Positions 1 through 9,261 of a DNA stretch of 64,000 nt are shown here, piece by piece. The notes under the pieces are model-generated. The model was not told the origin of the DNA. It ran no database searches and saw nothing but the letters and a program-made list of their open reading frames with translations. Within the stretch, counting starts at the first letter, position 1; each line of letters begins with the position of its first letter. The position numbers were made by a program, and so were the translations under genes. The DNA is from Desmonostoc muscorum FACHB-395 (GTDB lineage: Bacteria > Cyanobacteriota > Cyanobacteriia > Cyanobacteriales > Nostocaceae), in contig NZ_JACJSF010000010.1 in the NCBI RefSeq assembly GCF_014698035.1, forward strand, positions 62,001 through 126,000. The letters are read 5' to 3'.

Positions 1-126
1 GAGTTCTGATGTGGATTCACGAGGATAAAAGCCTCGTTAACGGAGTTCTGATATGGATTCACGAGGATAAAAGACTCGTTAACGGAGTTCTGAGGTGGAT
101 TAATGAGTATCAAAGACTCGTTAATG
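1..126. repeat. 42-bp direct tandem repeat, three copies
   Basis: Three consecutive 42-bp units start at 1, 43 and 85, each beginning GAGTTCTGA and ending CTCGTTAA(C/T)G. The first two differ at two bases; the third is more diverged. The period is a multiple of three and one frame stays open from base 3 to a TAA at 141-143. It reads as a 14-residue repeat of the form GVLxWIxExxxLVN. It may be the 3' end of a reading frame beginning left of the window, or a non-coding long tandem repeat of the kind common in Nostoc. Confidence 0.85.
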
Positions 127-284
127 AGTACTACTTGCACTAATTCACTAAATTATAGCTACCGCTCCCTGCTCCACAATGCCCAATGCCCCATGCCCAA
201 TACCCTATAACCATTCCCCTCATCCTGAAACAAGAATTTTGAGCAATACTGGTACAAGAAGGAATACTTACACAAAATCCCAAA

Positions 285-1766
285 ATGACAATTCAACCTA
301 GTGATAAGCCTTTGCTAGAGTGGGCAGGCGATAGTTTGGCAATAGGATTATTTGAAGATGCAGTAGAGTTAACCGGAGAACTGGCAACTTTAGATCAAAA
401 GTTTTCTGGGGTCTTAAAAGAACTAATTGCGGAAGAAGAATTTAAAGGTAAAGCCAACAGCACAATTTTCACTCGTGTAAATCCTGGTAGCCCAGTGCGT
501 AAATTGATTCTGGTAGGATTGGGTAAACCAGATGCACTCAAACTCGATACTTTGCGACGCGCTGCTGCTGCGGTAGCCAGAGTCGCAAAAAAGCAAAAAA
601 GCAAAATTTTGGGATTTAGTTTCCCATTATGGAATAACGATCCAGCTGCAAGTGCCCAAGCGATCGCAGAAGGTGTTGAATTAGCACTTTATCAAGATAT
701 TCGTTTTAAATCAGAACCAGAAGATAAAGGTTCGCAAATAGAAAGCATCGATTTACTAGGTTTCGGTGGACAAGAAGCAGCCATAACCCTCGCCAATCAA
801 ATCGTTTCGGGGGTAAATTTGGCACGGCAGTTAGTGGCAGCACCAGCCAATGCGGTAACACCAATTACTTTAGCCGAAACTGCCCAAGCGATCGCTAAAG
901 ACCACGGTTTACAAGTAGAAATTCTCGAAAAAGAAGACTGTGAAAAGTTGGGTATGGGTGCTTTTTTGGGAGTATCGCAAGGTTCCGAGTTGCCACCTAA
1001 ATTTATTCACCTGACTTACAAACCAGAAGGTACACCGAAAAAGAAACTAGCAATTATTGGCAAAGGTGTAACCTTTGATTCTGGCGGACTGAATATTAAA
1101 GGTGCTGGTAGCGGCATCGAAACCATGAAAATGGATATGGGCGGTGCAGCTGCTACCTTGGGGGCGGCAAAAGCAATTGCTCAAATTAAGCCAGATGTTG
1201 AAGTTCACTTTATCTCGGCGGTAGCCGAAAACATGATTAGCGGTCGCGCCATGCACCCTGGAGACATTCTCACAGCGTCAAACGGCAAAACAATCGAAGT
1301 GAACAACACCGACGCAGAAGGACGTTTAACCCTTGCAGATGCCTTGGTGTACGCTGACAAATTAGGGTTGGATGCGATCGTGGATTTAGCCACCCTAACC
1401 GGTGCTAACGTCATTGCCTTGGGTGATGATATTGCTGGTTTGTACACTCCCGATGATGACGTAGCTTCCCAGATCGAAAAAGCTGCCCAAACTTCAGGGG
1501 AAAAGATTTGGCGGATGCCAATGGAAGAAAAATATTTTGAAGGGCTAAAGTCTGGGATTGCGGACATGAAAAATACAGGCCCGCGTCCAGGTGGTGCCAT
1601 TACTGCTGCTCTTTTCCTCAAGCAATTTGTCAAAGAAACCCCTTGGGCGCACATAGATATTGCTGGCCCAGTGTGGGCAGATAAAGAAAATGGCTACAAC
1701 GGCGCAGGAGCAACCGGCTACGGCGTTCGGACGCTAGTTAACTGGGTCTTGGGGATTGAAGAGTAG
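285..1766 (+). CDS. pepA: Leucyl aminopeptidase (M17 family)
   Basis: Cytosolic dizinc exopeptidase that releases N-terminal residues, especially leucine, from peptides, and takes part in peptide turnover and glutathione/Cys-Gly breakdown. The 493-residue length is normal for the family. The M17 signature NTDAEGRL is at residues 341-348. By comparison with the E. coli enzyme the metal ligands are K260, D265, D284, D343 and E345, with catalytic K272 and R347, all present. The N-terminal domain (about 1-170) is the variable regulatory part and the C-terminal domain is catalytic. The ATG at 285 is the only sensible start. The gene stands alone, followed by a repeat-filled spacer before plsX. Confidence 0.97.
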   Translation: MTIQPSDKPLLEWAGDSLAIGLFEDAVELTGELATLDQKFSGVLKELIAEEEFKGKANSTIFTRVNPGSPVRKLILVGLGKPDALKLDTLRRAAAAVARVAKKQKSKILGFSFPLWNNDPAASAQAIAEGVELALYQDIRFKSEPEDKGSQIESIDLLGFGGQEAAITLANQIVSGVNLARQLVAAPANAVTPITLAETAQAIAKDHGLQVEILEKEDCEKLGMGAFLGVSQGSELPPKFIHLTYKPEGTPKKKLAIIGKGVTFDSGGLNIKGAGSGIETMKMDMGGAAATLGAAKAIAQIKPDVEVHFISAVAENMISGRAMHPGDILTASNGKTIEVNNTDAEGRLTLADALVYADKLGLDAIVDLATLTGANVIALGDDIAGLYTPDDDVASQIEKAAQTSGEKIWRMPMEEKYFEGLKSGIADMKNTGPRPGGAITAALFLKQFVKETPWAHIDIAGPVWADKENGYNGAGATGYGVRTLVNWVLGIEE

Positions 1767-1808
1767 GAAATAGGAGGCAGGGGAGCAGGGGACAAGGGGA
1801 CAAGGGGG

Positions 1809-2033
1809 AATGGCACGCTTGAAAAGCTGAAACCTCCTTGCTGGCATGGTGTGGGAGGTGTGGGAGGTGTGGGAGGTGTGGGAGGCAATGCAGCGTTCAT
1901 TGATGTGCAGTTATTCAATTTCTCCTCTTTCTCCCCACCCTCCCCACACCTCCCACACTTCCCCCACTCCCCCCACTCCCCACACTCAAAAAGCAAGTTA
2001 TATCAGGGCTTTGCGATTAACAAGCGTGCCATT
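1809..2033. mobile_element. MITE-like element with 13-bp perfect terminal inverted repeats
   Basis: The left end AATGGCACGCTTG (1809-1821) and the right end CAAGCGTGCCATT (2021-2033) are exact reverse complements. Inside are four copies of the 9-mer GTGGGAGGT/C (1851-1886) and a C-rich arm (1932-1986) that can pair with them. The element interrupts a repeat whose uninterrupted copy is at about 33712-33730, which acts as an empty site. It encodes no transposase, so it would be non-autonomous. Confidence 0.7.
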
Positions 2034-2142
2034 CGGGACAAGAGGTGAGAACTTGAAACAAGTCTTTCCCCTTGTCCCCAATTCTCCTTGTCCCCAAGTC
2101 CTCTTCCCAATTCCCCATTCCCCATGCCCCATGCCCAATGCC
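2034..2142. repeat. Dispersed repeat, copy 1, plus CCCAATGC heptamers
   Basis: About 65 bases starting at GGGACAAGAGGTGAG match the segment at about 33722-33790 almost exactly; the visible differences are near AAGTCCTC. It continues into tandem heptamer variants of CCCCATG and CCCAATG. Similar heptamers lie at 176-205 upstream of pepA. Confidence 0.75.
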
Positions 2143-2276
2143 CAAATTCGTGCTATCTTGAGCTTGCCAGCAAAAATTGTTGCAATAGTAACAGAAGTAA
2201 TTTGGCAGTCAGAAAGTTAAGCTTTTTCGGCAAAGCCATCTGGTAAAATTTATAAGGTTTCTAAAAGCTCTGAGCA

Positions 2277-3299
2277 ATGGGATCGACTCGCGTACGGATC
2301 GCAATTGACGCAATGGGAGGGGATCACGCACCCGGTGAAATCGTTGCTGGCGCACTGCGAGCAAAGGAAGAATTGGGTGTAGAGATATTACTTGTTGGTG
2401 ATCCCCAACAAATAGAAGCTGCCTTGCCGCCAAAAACGAATTTAGCGCAGGTGGAGATCGTTCCTGCTGAGGAAGCGATCGCAATGGATGAGGAGCCTTT
2501 AAATGCGGTTAGACGCAAACGCAAGGCTTCTATCAATGTGGCAATGGATTTAGTCAAGCAGCAAAAGGCAGATGCCGTATTTTCTGCCGGTCATTCTGGG
2601 GCAGCTATGGCATCGGCTTTGCTTCGCTTAGGGCGATTGCCGGGAATTGATCGTCCAGCAATCGGGACTGTTTTTCCGACAATTGTTGCTGGTAAGCCAG
2701 TGTTGGTTCTTGATGTTGGGGCAAATGTAGATTGCCGCCCGAAGTTTTTAGAGCAGTTTGCCGTCATGGGATCGGCTTACAGTCAGTATGTCTTAGGTAC
2801 AAATGAACCGAAAGTGGGTTTGTTGAATATCGGTGAAGAAGACTCTAAAGGCAATGATGCAGCCGTCCGCGCCCATCAACTGCTCCGCGAAAATTCTCAA
2901 ATTAATTTTATTGGCAATGCCGAAGGGCGTGATGTGCTTTCCGGTCACTTCGATGTAATTGTCTGCGATGGCTTTGTGGGCAATGTACTGTTAAAATTTG
3001 CCGAAGCAGTTGGAGAAGTGATTCTGCAAATTCTGCGGGAAGAATTACCCCAAGGATTGCATGGTCAAATCGGTTCAGCATTCTTAAAACCAAACCTGAA
3101 GCGAGTTAAGCAACGCATGGATCATGCAGAACACGGTGGTGCTTTGTTGTTAGGCGTGGCAGGAGTTTGTTTTATAGGTCACGGTAGCTCACAAGCACCT
3201 TCAATTTTCAATGCTATTCGCATGGCCAAAGAAGCTGTTGACAACCAGGTGCTACAACGAATTCAGTCCCAATATATCCTAGAGCGCGAAAGCGGTTAG
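2277..3299 (+). CDS. plsX: Phosphate acyltransferase PlsX
   Basis: Converts acyl-ACP and phosphate to acyl-phosphate, the acyl donor for the first step of phospholipid synthesis; a soluble, membrane-associated enzyme. The 340-residue protein opens with the family motif RIAIDAMGGDHAPG (residues 7-20), and the segments GANVDCRP and HGSSQ expected in PlsX are present. Start is the ATG at 2277. It is the first gene of a plsX-fabH-fabD cluster on the plus strand, the usual arrangement linking fatty-acid initiation with phospholipid synthesis. Confidence 0.97.
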   Translation: MGSTRVRIAIDAMGGDHAPGEIVAGALRAKEELGVEILLVGDPQQIEAALPPKTNLAQVEIVPAEEAIAMDEEPLNAVRRKRKASINVAMDLVKQQKADAVFSAGHSGAAMASALLRLGRLPGIDRPAIGTVFPTIVAGKPVLVLDVGANVDCRPKFLEQFAVMGSAYSQYVLGTNEPKVGLLNIGEEDSKGNDAAVRAHQLLRENSQINFIGNAEGRDVLSGHFDVIVCDGFVGNVLLKFAEAVGEVILQILREELPQGLHGQIGSAFLKPNLKRVKQRMDHAEHGGALLLGVAGVCFIGHGSSQAPSIFNAIRMAKEAVDNQVLQRIQSQYILERESG

Positions 3300-3395
3300 T
3301 CATTAGTCATTAGTCATTAGTCATTTGTCAAAGACAACTGACACAGGACAAATGACACAGGACAAATGACAAAGGACAAATGACAAAGGACAAAA
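3298..3395. repeat. Heptamer array (TCATTAG / GACAAAT type)
   Basis: Tandem heptamers TCATTAG in one orientation are followed by the AATGACA/GACAAAT type in the other, filling most of the plsX-fabH gap. The two halves are inverted and could fold into a hairpin in the mRNA. This is a short tandemly repeated repetitive sequence as known from heterocystous cyanobacteria. Confidence 0.85.
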
Positions 3396-3418
3396 GCTGA
3401 TAGCTTGGGAGATTAGGA

Positions 3419-4411
3419 GTGGAAAACTTAGGCATAGCAATTACCGGAAGTGGCTCGGCAGTACCAGCAACTTCCCTACACAACCAGACATTAACTGAAC
3501 TAGTTGAAACATCAGACGAGTGGATTGCCACAAGAACGGGAATTCGCCAACGACGATTAGCGGTGTCATCTGAGTCCTTAAGTGGACTAGCTGCTGCCGC
3601 CAGTAGTCGCGCGATCGCAGCTTCAGGAATTAGACCAGAAGACCTAGACCTGATTTTGCTAGCGACTTCCACCCCTGATGATTTGTTTGGTAGTGCTTGT
3701 CAAGTACAGGCTCAATTAGGAGCTACCAACGCAGTCGCCTTTGACTTGACAGCAGCCTGCTCTGGCTTTGTGTTTGGTCTGGTTACAGCAGCCCAATACA
3801 TTAGAACAGGTGTCTATAAAAATGTACTGTTGATAGGGGCAGATATCCTCTCTCGCTGGGTAGATTGGCAAGATCGTCGCACTTGTGTATTATTCGGCGA
3901 TGGTGCAGGAGCAGTAGTATTACAGGCTTCTAAAAGCGATCGCTTATTAGGATTTGCCCTTAAAAGTGATGGTACTCAAAACCATCACCTTAACCTTGCT
4001 TATGCAGCAACTTCCCAAGAATTACTCCCCGGTGTAAATATCACTAAAGGTACTTATCAACCTATTACCATGAACGGCAAAGAAGTCTACCGCTTTGCTG
4101 TGCAAAAAGTGCCAGAAATTATAGATAAAGCCTTATTTCAAGCTAACCTCAAAGTTGACCAAATAGATTGGCTAGTGTTACATCAAGCTAATCAGCGCAT
4201 TATAGATGCCGTTGCTCAACGCCTAAATATCCCAGAACATAAAATCATAAGTAATCTCGCCCAGTATGGTAATACCTCTGCTGCTTCCATTCCGTTAGCT
4301 TTGGATGAAGCAGTGCGACAAGGTAAAATTAAACCCAATGACATCGTTGCGACATCCGGCTTTGGTGCCGGTCTTACTTGGGGCGCGGCAATCTTTCAAT
4401 GGGGAAGATAA
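3419..4411 (+). CDS. fabH: 3-oxoacyl-ACP synthase III (beta-ketoacyl-ACP synthase III)
   Basis: Condenses acetyl-CoA with malonyl-ACP to start fatty-acid synthesis. The 330-residue protein has the thiolase fold, with the Cys-His-Asn triad visible: C114 in TAACSGF, H255 in LHQANQR and N285 in YGNTSAA. The start is a GTG at 3419. No ATG, GTG or TTG precedes it in frame after the stop at 3401, and GGGAG at 3407-3411 is a well-spaced ribosome binding site. It lies between plsX and fabD. Confidence 0.96.
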   Translation: MENLGIAITGSGSAVPATSLHNQTLTELVETSDEWIATRTGIRQRRLAVSSESLSGLAAAASSRAIAASGIRPEDLDLILLATSTPDDLFGSACQVQAQLGATNAVAFDLTAACSGFVFGLVTAAQYIRTGVYKNVLLIGADILSRWVDWQDRRTCVLFGDGAGAVVLQASKSDRLLGFALKSDGTQNHHLNLAYAATSQELLPGVNITKGTYQPITMNGKEVYRFAVQKVPEIIDKALFQANLKVDQIDWLVLHQANQRIIDAVAQRLNIPEHKIISNLAQYGNTSAASIPLALDEAVRQGKIKPNDIVATSGFGAGLTWGAAIFQWGR

Positions 4412-4417
4412 ATATTT

Positions 4418-4498
4418 TGTCATTTGTCATTAGTCATTTGTGAATGACCAATGACCAATGACAAATGACCAATGACCACTGACTATTGACAAATGACA
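4418..4498. repeat. Inverted heptamer array between fabH and fabD
   Basis: TCATTTG/TCATTAG heptamers are followed by GACCAAT/GACAAAT heptamers in inverted orientation. The array reaches into the fabD start codon, which is the ATG of the last AAATGAC unit. It could form a strong hairpin over the fabD translation start. Confidence 0.8.
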
Positions 4499-5389
4499 AA
4501 AACTGCATGGGTGTTTCCCGGACAAGGTTCCCAAGCGCTGGGAATGGGAATGGATTTATTAGATATACCGTCTGCCAAAGACAAGCTTGCCAAAGCTGAG
4601 GATATTTTGGGCTGGTCTGTAACTGAAATTTGTCAAACTCAAGAAGAGAAGTTATCACAGACGCTATATACTCAGCCAAGTCTTTATGTGATAGAAAGCA
4701 TTCTTGCCGATCTTCTCCGAGAACGAGGACACCAGCCAGATTTAGTTGCTGGTCACAGTTTGGGGGAATATACTGCTCTTTATGTAGCGGGTGTCTTTGA
4801 GTGGTCGGCTGGTTTATATCTAGTAAAGCGTCGTGCAGAACTCATGGATAATGCCGTCGGTGGGATGATGGCAGCTTTGATGAACTTTGACCGCGAACAG
4901 TTGGAAAAAGTCATTGCCCAAACGCCTGATGTGGTTCTAGCAAATGATAATAGTTCGGCTCAGGTGGTAATTTCAGGCACGACTGAGGCTGTACAAGCAG
5001 TGATGACTCAAGTTAAAGCCAAGCGTGCTATTCCCCTAAAAGTTTCTGGAGCATTTCACTCACATTTAATCGCACCAGCAGCTGCGGAATTCCAAGACAT
5101 TTTAGAATCTGTGGAATTTCAACCAGCTACTGTGCCAGTCTTATCTAATGTAGAACCAATTCCGTCTATTGATGCCGAGATTTTAAAGCAGCGCCTCAAC
5201 AAACAAATGACCGGTTCTGTAAGGTGGCGAGAAATTTCTTTGCAATTACCAGCTAACGGTATCCAGCGAGTAGTAGAAGTTGGCCCAGGTAAAGTCTTAA
5301 CTGGCTTGATTAAACGTAGTAGCCCTGATTTGATTTTACAAAATATCCAGAGTGCTACTGATTTACCTGTTGCTGTTGAATCTTTTTAG
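4493..5389 (+). CDS. fabD: Malonyl-CoA:ACP transacylase
   Basis: Transfers malonyl from CoA to acyl carrier protein, supplying extender units for fatty-acid synthesis. The 298-residue length is typical. The nucleophile elbow GHSLGEY is at residues 87-93 (Ser89), and the catalytic His lies in GAFHSH at about 189. The start ATG lies inside the preceding heptamer array. The 3' end overlaps the convergent histidine kinase gene by 35 bp. Confidence 0.96.
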   Translation: MTKTAWVFPGQGSQALGMGMDLLDIPSAKDKLAKAEDILGWSVTEICQTQEEKLSQTLYTQPSLYVIESILADLLRERGHQPDLVAGHSLGEYTALYVAGVFEWSAGLYLVKRRAELMDNAVGGMMAALMNFDREQLEKVIAQTPDVVLANDNSSAQVVISGTTEAVQAVMTQVKAKRAIPLKVSGAFHSHLIAPAAAEFQDILESVEFQPATVPVLSNVEPIPSIDAEILKQRLNKQMTGSVRWREISLQLPANGIQRVVEVGPGKVLTGLIKRSSPDLILQNIQSATDLPVAVESF

Positions 5390-7655
5390 CTTTTAGAGGT
5401 AGGGTGACAACAAATTCTGCACCCAATCCTTGTGTGGAATTACAATTAAGTTTACCTTGATGTAGTTCAGTCACAATTTGATAGCTGATAGTTAAACCTA
5501 ATCCAGATCCTTTACCCACATTTTTAGTTGTAAAAAAGGGGTCAAATAACCTTGTTATAATTGTGTCTGGAACTCCAAGACCATTATCTGCAATGGAAAT
5601 CATGATTTGGTTTTCAGATAGCAAGCAAGTATGAATCCAAATTGTGTTGGGATGCGAAGCAATTTCTGTAGGCGTGCGCTGCTGATTTGCATCTTCTAAG
5701 GCATCAATAGCATTAGACAGAATATTCATAAATACCTGATTGAGTTGTCCAGGGTAGCAGATCGCCGGAGGCAATTTACCATAGTTTTTTAGCACTTCTA
5801 TTGCTGGACGGTGTGGTTGATCTTTCAGACGATGTTGCAAAATCAATAACGTACTATCAATGCCCTCATGAATATCAACAGCCTTAAATTCAGCTTCATC
5901 TAAACGGGAGAAATTGCGGAGTGATAGCACAATTTCGCGTATGCGATTGGTGCCAATTTTCATCGAAGACAGCATCTTGGGTAGATCATCTCGAATAAAT
6001 TCCAGATCAACTTCTTTAGCCTCAGTTTGAATTTCAGAGACTGGATTGGGATAGTGATACTGATACAGTTGAATAAATTCCAACAAATCTTGGGCATAAT
6101 TTTGTATATGGGTGAGGTTGCCGTGAATGAAGTTGACAGGATTATTAATCTCATGTGCCACACCTGCCACCAGTTGCCCCAGGGCTGACATTTTTTCACT
6201 CTGGATCATCTGGGTTTGAGTCCGACGTAGTTCTTCAAGTGTCTTTTGTAACGTTGTTGTTCGCTCCTCAACCCGTAGCTCTAACGCATTGTTTACCTGT
6301 TCTAATTGAATGAAAGAAGTCTTTAACTGACTTGCCATACTGTTGAAAGAACTAGCAAGTCCTCCCAGTTCATCCTGTCGCGTGGTATCAAGAGCGATCG
6401 CAAAATCACCGTTAGCAAGTTGGTTACTAGCGGCGGTTAATTGCTGGAGGGGTTTAGCGATTTCTTGGTGCAACACCGACAAGAGCAACAACACTTCAAC
6501 CAGCAGCGCCACTGCACCAGAAATTAAGATAAATTGAGCCATATCCCATGCTTCCCCCGATAGCAGTGATTTGGGATAGACTGTGACAAAATACCAATCT
6601 GGGCCTTGTAAGCGAGTCACTGCTAAGTATTCACGGTCTTGGCTATTTTCCAGGACGTGGGTTTTGGATTTAGTGGTTGTCACTAGCTGAAAAATGCGGT
6701 TGAGATGAGGATCGTTGATTGTATCGATTTTTAATTGACCCTGAGCTTGCTGAATTTCCGCAGTGCGTTGGGGGTGGACAATTAAACGACCGTCTGAGCG
6801 AAAAATTAGATTGTAGGTGCCCGATAATTGATCCTGGATCGTATGCTCCATCAAATCGGTTAAGACCACATCATGTCCTACAACGCCCAGGAAGCGATCG
6901 CCATCATAAACAGGTACACTTGCCGAAATCATCCAGACTTTAACACTGAGATCGAGATAAACACCTGTCCACTTCGGCGATCGAGACGGGTTATGCTGAG
7001 GATCGGCAATATAGAAAAATTCCTCTTTCGGCATATAGAAATCAGGCGGTGTCTCCAACAAGATCGGCATACCTTTCCAATAGGTTGTCGTTGCATTTTC
7101 TCGTCTCACGAAATAAGTATCAACAAACTGATTAGACCAAGCAGATCCGTAGGCACTAATCAGCGTGTTAGCCGTTAGTAGTTGCTGCTTTAGTTCTTTA
7201 GTAATTTGCACATTTTGACCAATGAACGATCCAGCATATCGAGTAGAATCAAAGTCTTTGCGCGGTCGATTTTGGGGAAAATTGCGTTTAGTACCATCGT
7301 TCCAGGAAAAATATTGCCGCTCAAATTCAGCCTGGAAATCATTAGTGGGTTGCTTGAATTCCTGCAAAAGGCGATCGCGCAGCAAAGTGAGGTTATCCTG
7401 TGCAAGTTTAAAGATGTTGCTTTCATACTGTCCTCGAGCGCTGATGTACTTTTCTAGCTGGACTTGGGTCTGGGCTTCCAAGCGGGACATGACATGGATA
7501 TAGCTCACCCCAGCAGAGACGAGTACCACCACAGTTACTCGCAATGCCATATTGATTAGTGTTTTGTAGGTAAGTGAGGTAGGGCGATTCTTAACGAAAC
7601 GGACAAACCTAAAAAGCAACTGTTTCTGAAGTGTTTGTCTAAATTGGGTAAGCAT
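5355..7655 (-). CDS. Cache-HAMP sensor histidine kinase
   Basis: Membrane-bound two-component sensor of 766 residues. A first membrane helix at about 36-56 is followed by a large periplasmic region (about 60-370) of double-Cache/PDC type. A second helix lies at about 372-395, then HAMP (to about 447), a coiled coil and the kinase core. The phospho-accepting His is near residue 500 in AGVAHEINNPVNF; the N box NILSNAIDAL is near 640, and the G boxes ADNGLGVPD and GKGSGLGLTI are near 688 and 715. There is no receiver domain or adjacent response regulator, so the partner is unknown. The long Cache domain suggests sensing of a small extracellular ligand. The gene is 57 bp downstream of the broken kinase locus and may share its transcript. 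Confidence 0.93.
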   Translation of the reverse strand: MLTQFRQTLQKQLLFRFVRFVKNRPTSLTYKTLINMALRVTVVVLVSAGVSYIHVMSRLEAQTQVQLEKYISARGQYESNIFKLAQDNLTLLRDRLLQEFKQPTNDFQAEFERQYFSWNDGTKRNFPQNRPRKDFDSTRYAGSFIGQNVQITKELKQQLLTANTLISAYGSAWSNQFVDTYFVRRENATTTYWKGMPILLETPPDFYMPKEEFFYIADPQHNPSRSPKWTGVYLDLSVKVWMISASVPVYDGDRFLGVVGHDVVLTDLMEHTIQDQLSGTYNLIFRSDGRLIVHPQRTAEIQQAQGQLKIDTINDPHLNRIFQLVTTTKSKTHVLENSQDREYLAVTRLQGPDWYFVTVYPKSLLSGEAWDMAQFILISGAVALLVEVLLLLSVLHQEIAKPLQQLTAASNQLANGDFAIALDTTRQDELGGLASSFNSMASQLKTSFIQLEQVNNALELRVEERTTTLQKTLEELRRTQTQMIQSEKMSALGQLVAGVAHEINNPVNFIHGNLTHIQNYAQDLLEFIQLYQYHYPNPVSEIQTEAKEVDLEFIRDDLPKMLSSMKIGTNRIREIVLSLRNFSRLDEAEFKAVDIHEGIDSTLLILQHRLKDQPHRPAIEVLKNYGKLPPAICYPGQLNQVFMNILSNAIDALEDANQQRTPTEIASHPNTIWIHTCLLSENQIMISIADNGLGVPDTIITRLFDPFFTTKNVGKGSGLGLTISYQIVTELHQGKLNCNSTQGLGAEFVVTLPLKAKKIQQQQVNQ

Positions 7656-7713
7656 AAAGCAGAGATAAATATTTAGGCTGAAGATTTCCTGAAAGTTCGT
7701 ATGGATGTATCTG

Positions 7714-9183
7714 CTACATCGGTAGCTGGATCACAAATTCAGTACCTTCGTCTGGTGTAGAATCTACCTTAATTACTCCGCCATGTTTTTCTACAACGAT
7801 TTGACGAGCGATCGCTAATCCTAATCCCGTACCTTTACCCACAGCTTTTGTAGTAAATAAGTGGTCAAAAACCTTTTCTTGCACTTCTTCACTTATCCCA
7901 TTGCCATTATCAGCGATCGCAATTTTCACCCCTTTATTTTCTACCGAGGTTTTAATTGTAATTCGGTTGGGATTTTTCTTAATCTCCTCAAAAGTCCGTC
8001 CCGTATTTGATTCATCTAGCGCATCAATGGCATTTGCCAGAATATTCATAAATACCTGATTTAATTGCCCAGGAAAACATTTAATCTGGGGCAAATTACC
8101 GTAATTAGTGACCACTTCAATTTCTGGACGTTCTTCATTAGCTTTCAGACGATGTTTGAGAATTAAAATAGTGCTGTCAATACCTTCGTGGATATTAAAC
8201 GGCACTTTGTAATCTTTATCAGCACGGGAGAAAGTCCGAAGACTGGTGCTGATGTTGCGGAGGCGATCGCACGCCATAGTCATGGAATCAATGATCTTGG
8301 GTAAGTCTGATAAACTATAATCCAAGTCAATATCTTCGGCATGGTCTTTAATTTTATCGCTGGGATTTGGTAGACTTTCTTGATATAGTTTTAAGTGTTC
8401 AAAAATATCTGCAATAGTGGGTTTAGTTTGTTGGAGACTGGCATAAATAAAGCCCAAAGGATTATTCATTTCATGGGCTACCCCAGCAACCAAATTACCT
8501 AATGCAGACATTTTTTCACTTTGAACAACTTGTAATTGTGCTTGTTGTAAGTCTTGTAATGCTTGCCCAGCTTGTTGATAAAGTCGAGCATTCTCTAGAG
8601 ATATTGCAGCTTGAGATGAAAGAAGGTTAATGACGCTGAGGCGATCGTTAGTAAAAACTCCTTGAGTCAAGCTATTTTCTAAATATAGAATACCTACCAA
8701 ATATCCTTGATTAATAATCGGGACACACAACACACTCTGGGGTTGATGTTCTAACATATATTCCCCAATTACCCCAGGAATATCTGTTTTACAATTGTCT
8801 ATAACAATTGTTTGTTGAGTATTTTTGACATAATTGATAATTTTTACAGGAATATCTTGACAATTATCTAGTAATTGTGAGTGGAGGATAGTTTGTATTT
8901 CCTCATGCTCAATAAAGGTAATTGCTCTAACTTCCCAAGTGTCGTCCTCTTGGGGAAGAATGAGTACAGCTTTTTTCGCGCCAGAGTTTTCTAGGATAAT
9001 GCGAGTGAGGCTGGCAATGAGTTGATCTGATTTCAGAGAACTGGAAATAGCTTGAGCAGCTTTGAAAACAGAGGTAAAATCCAGAACATCAGCAATACTA
9101 GTGCTGGCAGTACTAGAAGATGACGCGGTACTACGAAAAGCAATGGTTTCTAAGGGATTGAGATTGATTCGTTGGTGTTGCAA
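7714..9183 (-). CDS. GAF-histidine kinase part of the broken hybrid kinase
   Basis: This 489-residue frame carries a GAF domain (about 45-200), a short coiled coil and a full kinase core. The H box is AGVAHEMNNPLGF near residue 234; the N box (NILANAIDAL) and G boxes (ADNGNGIS, GKGTGLGLAIA) follow. Its first listed codon is a TTG, and the same frame stays open upstream to the TAA at 9264, so it has no good start of its own. It may be translated by reinitiation after the stop, or may be silent. All catalytic motifs still look intact, which suggests recent inactivation. Confidence 0.7.
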   Translation of the reverse strand: MQHQRINLNPLETIAFRSTASSSSTASTSIADVLDFTSVFKAAQAISSSLKSDQLIASLTRIILENSGAKKAVLILPQEDDTWEVRAITFIEHEEIQTILHSQLLDNCQDIPVKIINYVKNTQQTIVIDNCKTDIPGVIGEYMLEHQPQSVLCVPIINQGYLVGILYLENSLTQGVFTNDRLSVINLLSSQAAISLENARLYQQAGQALQDLQQAQLQVVQSEKMSALGNLVAGVAHEMNNPLGFIYASLQQTKPTIADIFEHLKLYQESLPNPSDKIKDHAEDIDLDYSLSDLPKIIDSMTMACDRLRNISTSLRTFSRADKDYKVPFNIHEGIDSTILILKHRLKANEERPEIEVVTNYGNLPQIKCFPGQLNQVFMNILANAIDALDESNTGRTFEEIKKNPNRITIKTSVENKGVKIAIADNGNGISEEVQEKVFDHLFTTKAVGKGTGLGLAIARQIVVEKHGGVIKVDSTPDEGTEFVIQLPM

Positions 9184-9261
9184 GATGGGTTGCAGTAGTT
9201 GGGGATAAGTTTTTTCTAGGTGATTAACTTTGGCTTTTGCTCCCCAACGGGCGTAGCAGTA

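Larger units (their letters stand above)
1767..2276. other. Repeat-filled spacer between pepA and plsX
   Basis: This 510-bp spacer has no convincing gene; the short frames in it are low-complexity translations of G-rich and C-rich repeats. It holds a G-rich heptamer-like tract (about 1778-1808), a 225-bp inverted-repeat element (1809-2033), and then a tract starting GGGACAAGAGGTGAG that is nearly identical to a copy at about 33724-33790. It ends in CCCATGCC/CCAATGC heptamers up to about 2142. Confidence 0.8.

Noticed and set aside
1205..1654. 149-residue minus-strand frame inside pepA
   Set aside because: It lies entirely under a certain gene in another frame and resembles no family.
1718..2220. 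Overlapping 65-124 residue frames on both strands after pepA
   Set aside because: They are translations of G-rich and C-rich repeats (poly PTPPTPP, VWEVWEV) inside a MITE, with no protein character.
3298..3395. Heptamer array as a CRISPR
   Set aside because: Units are seven bases, contiguous and without spacers, so it is a short tandem repeat and not a CRISPR array. No cas genes are in the window.
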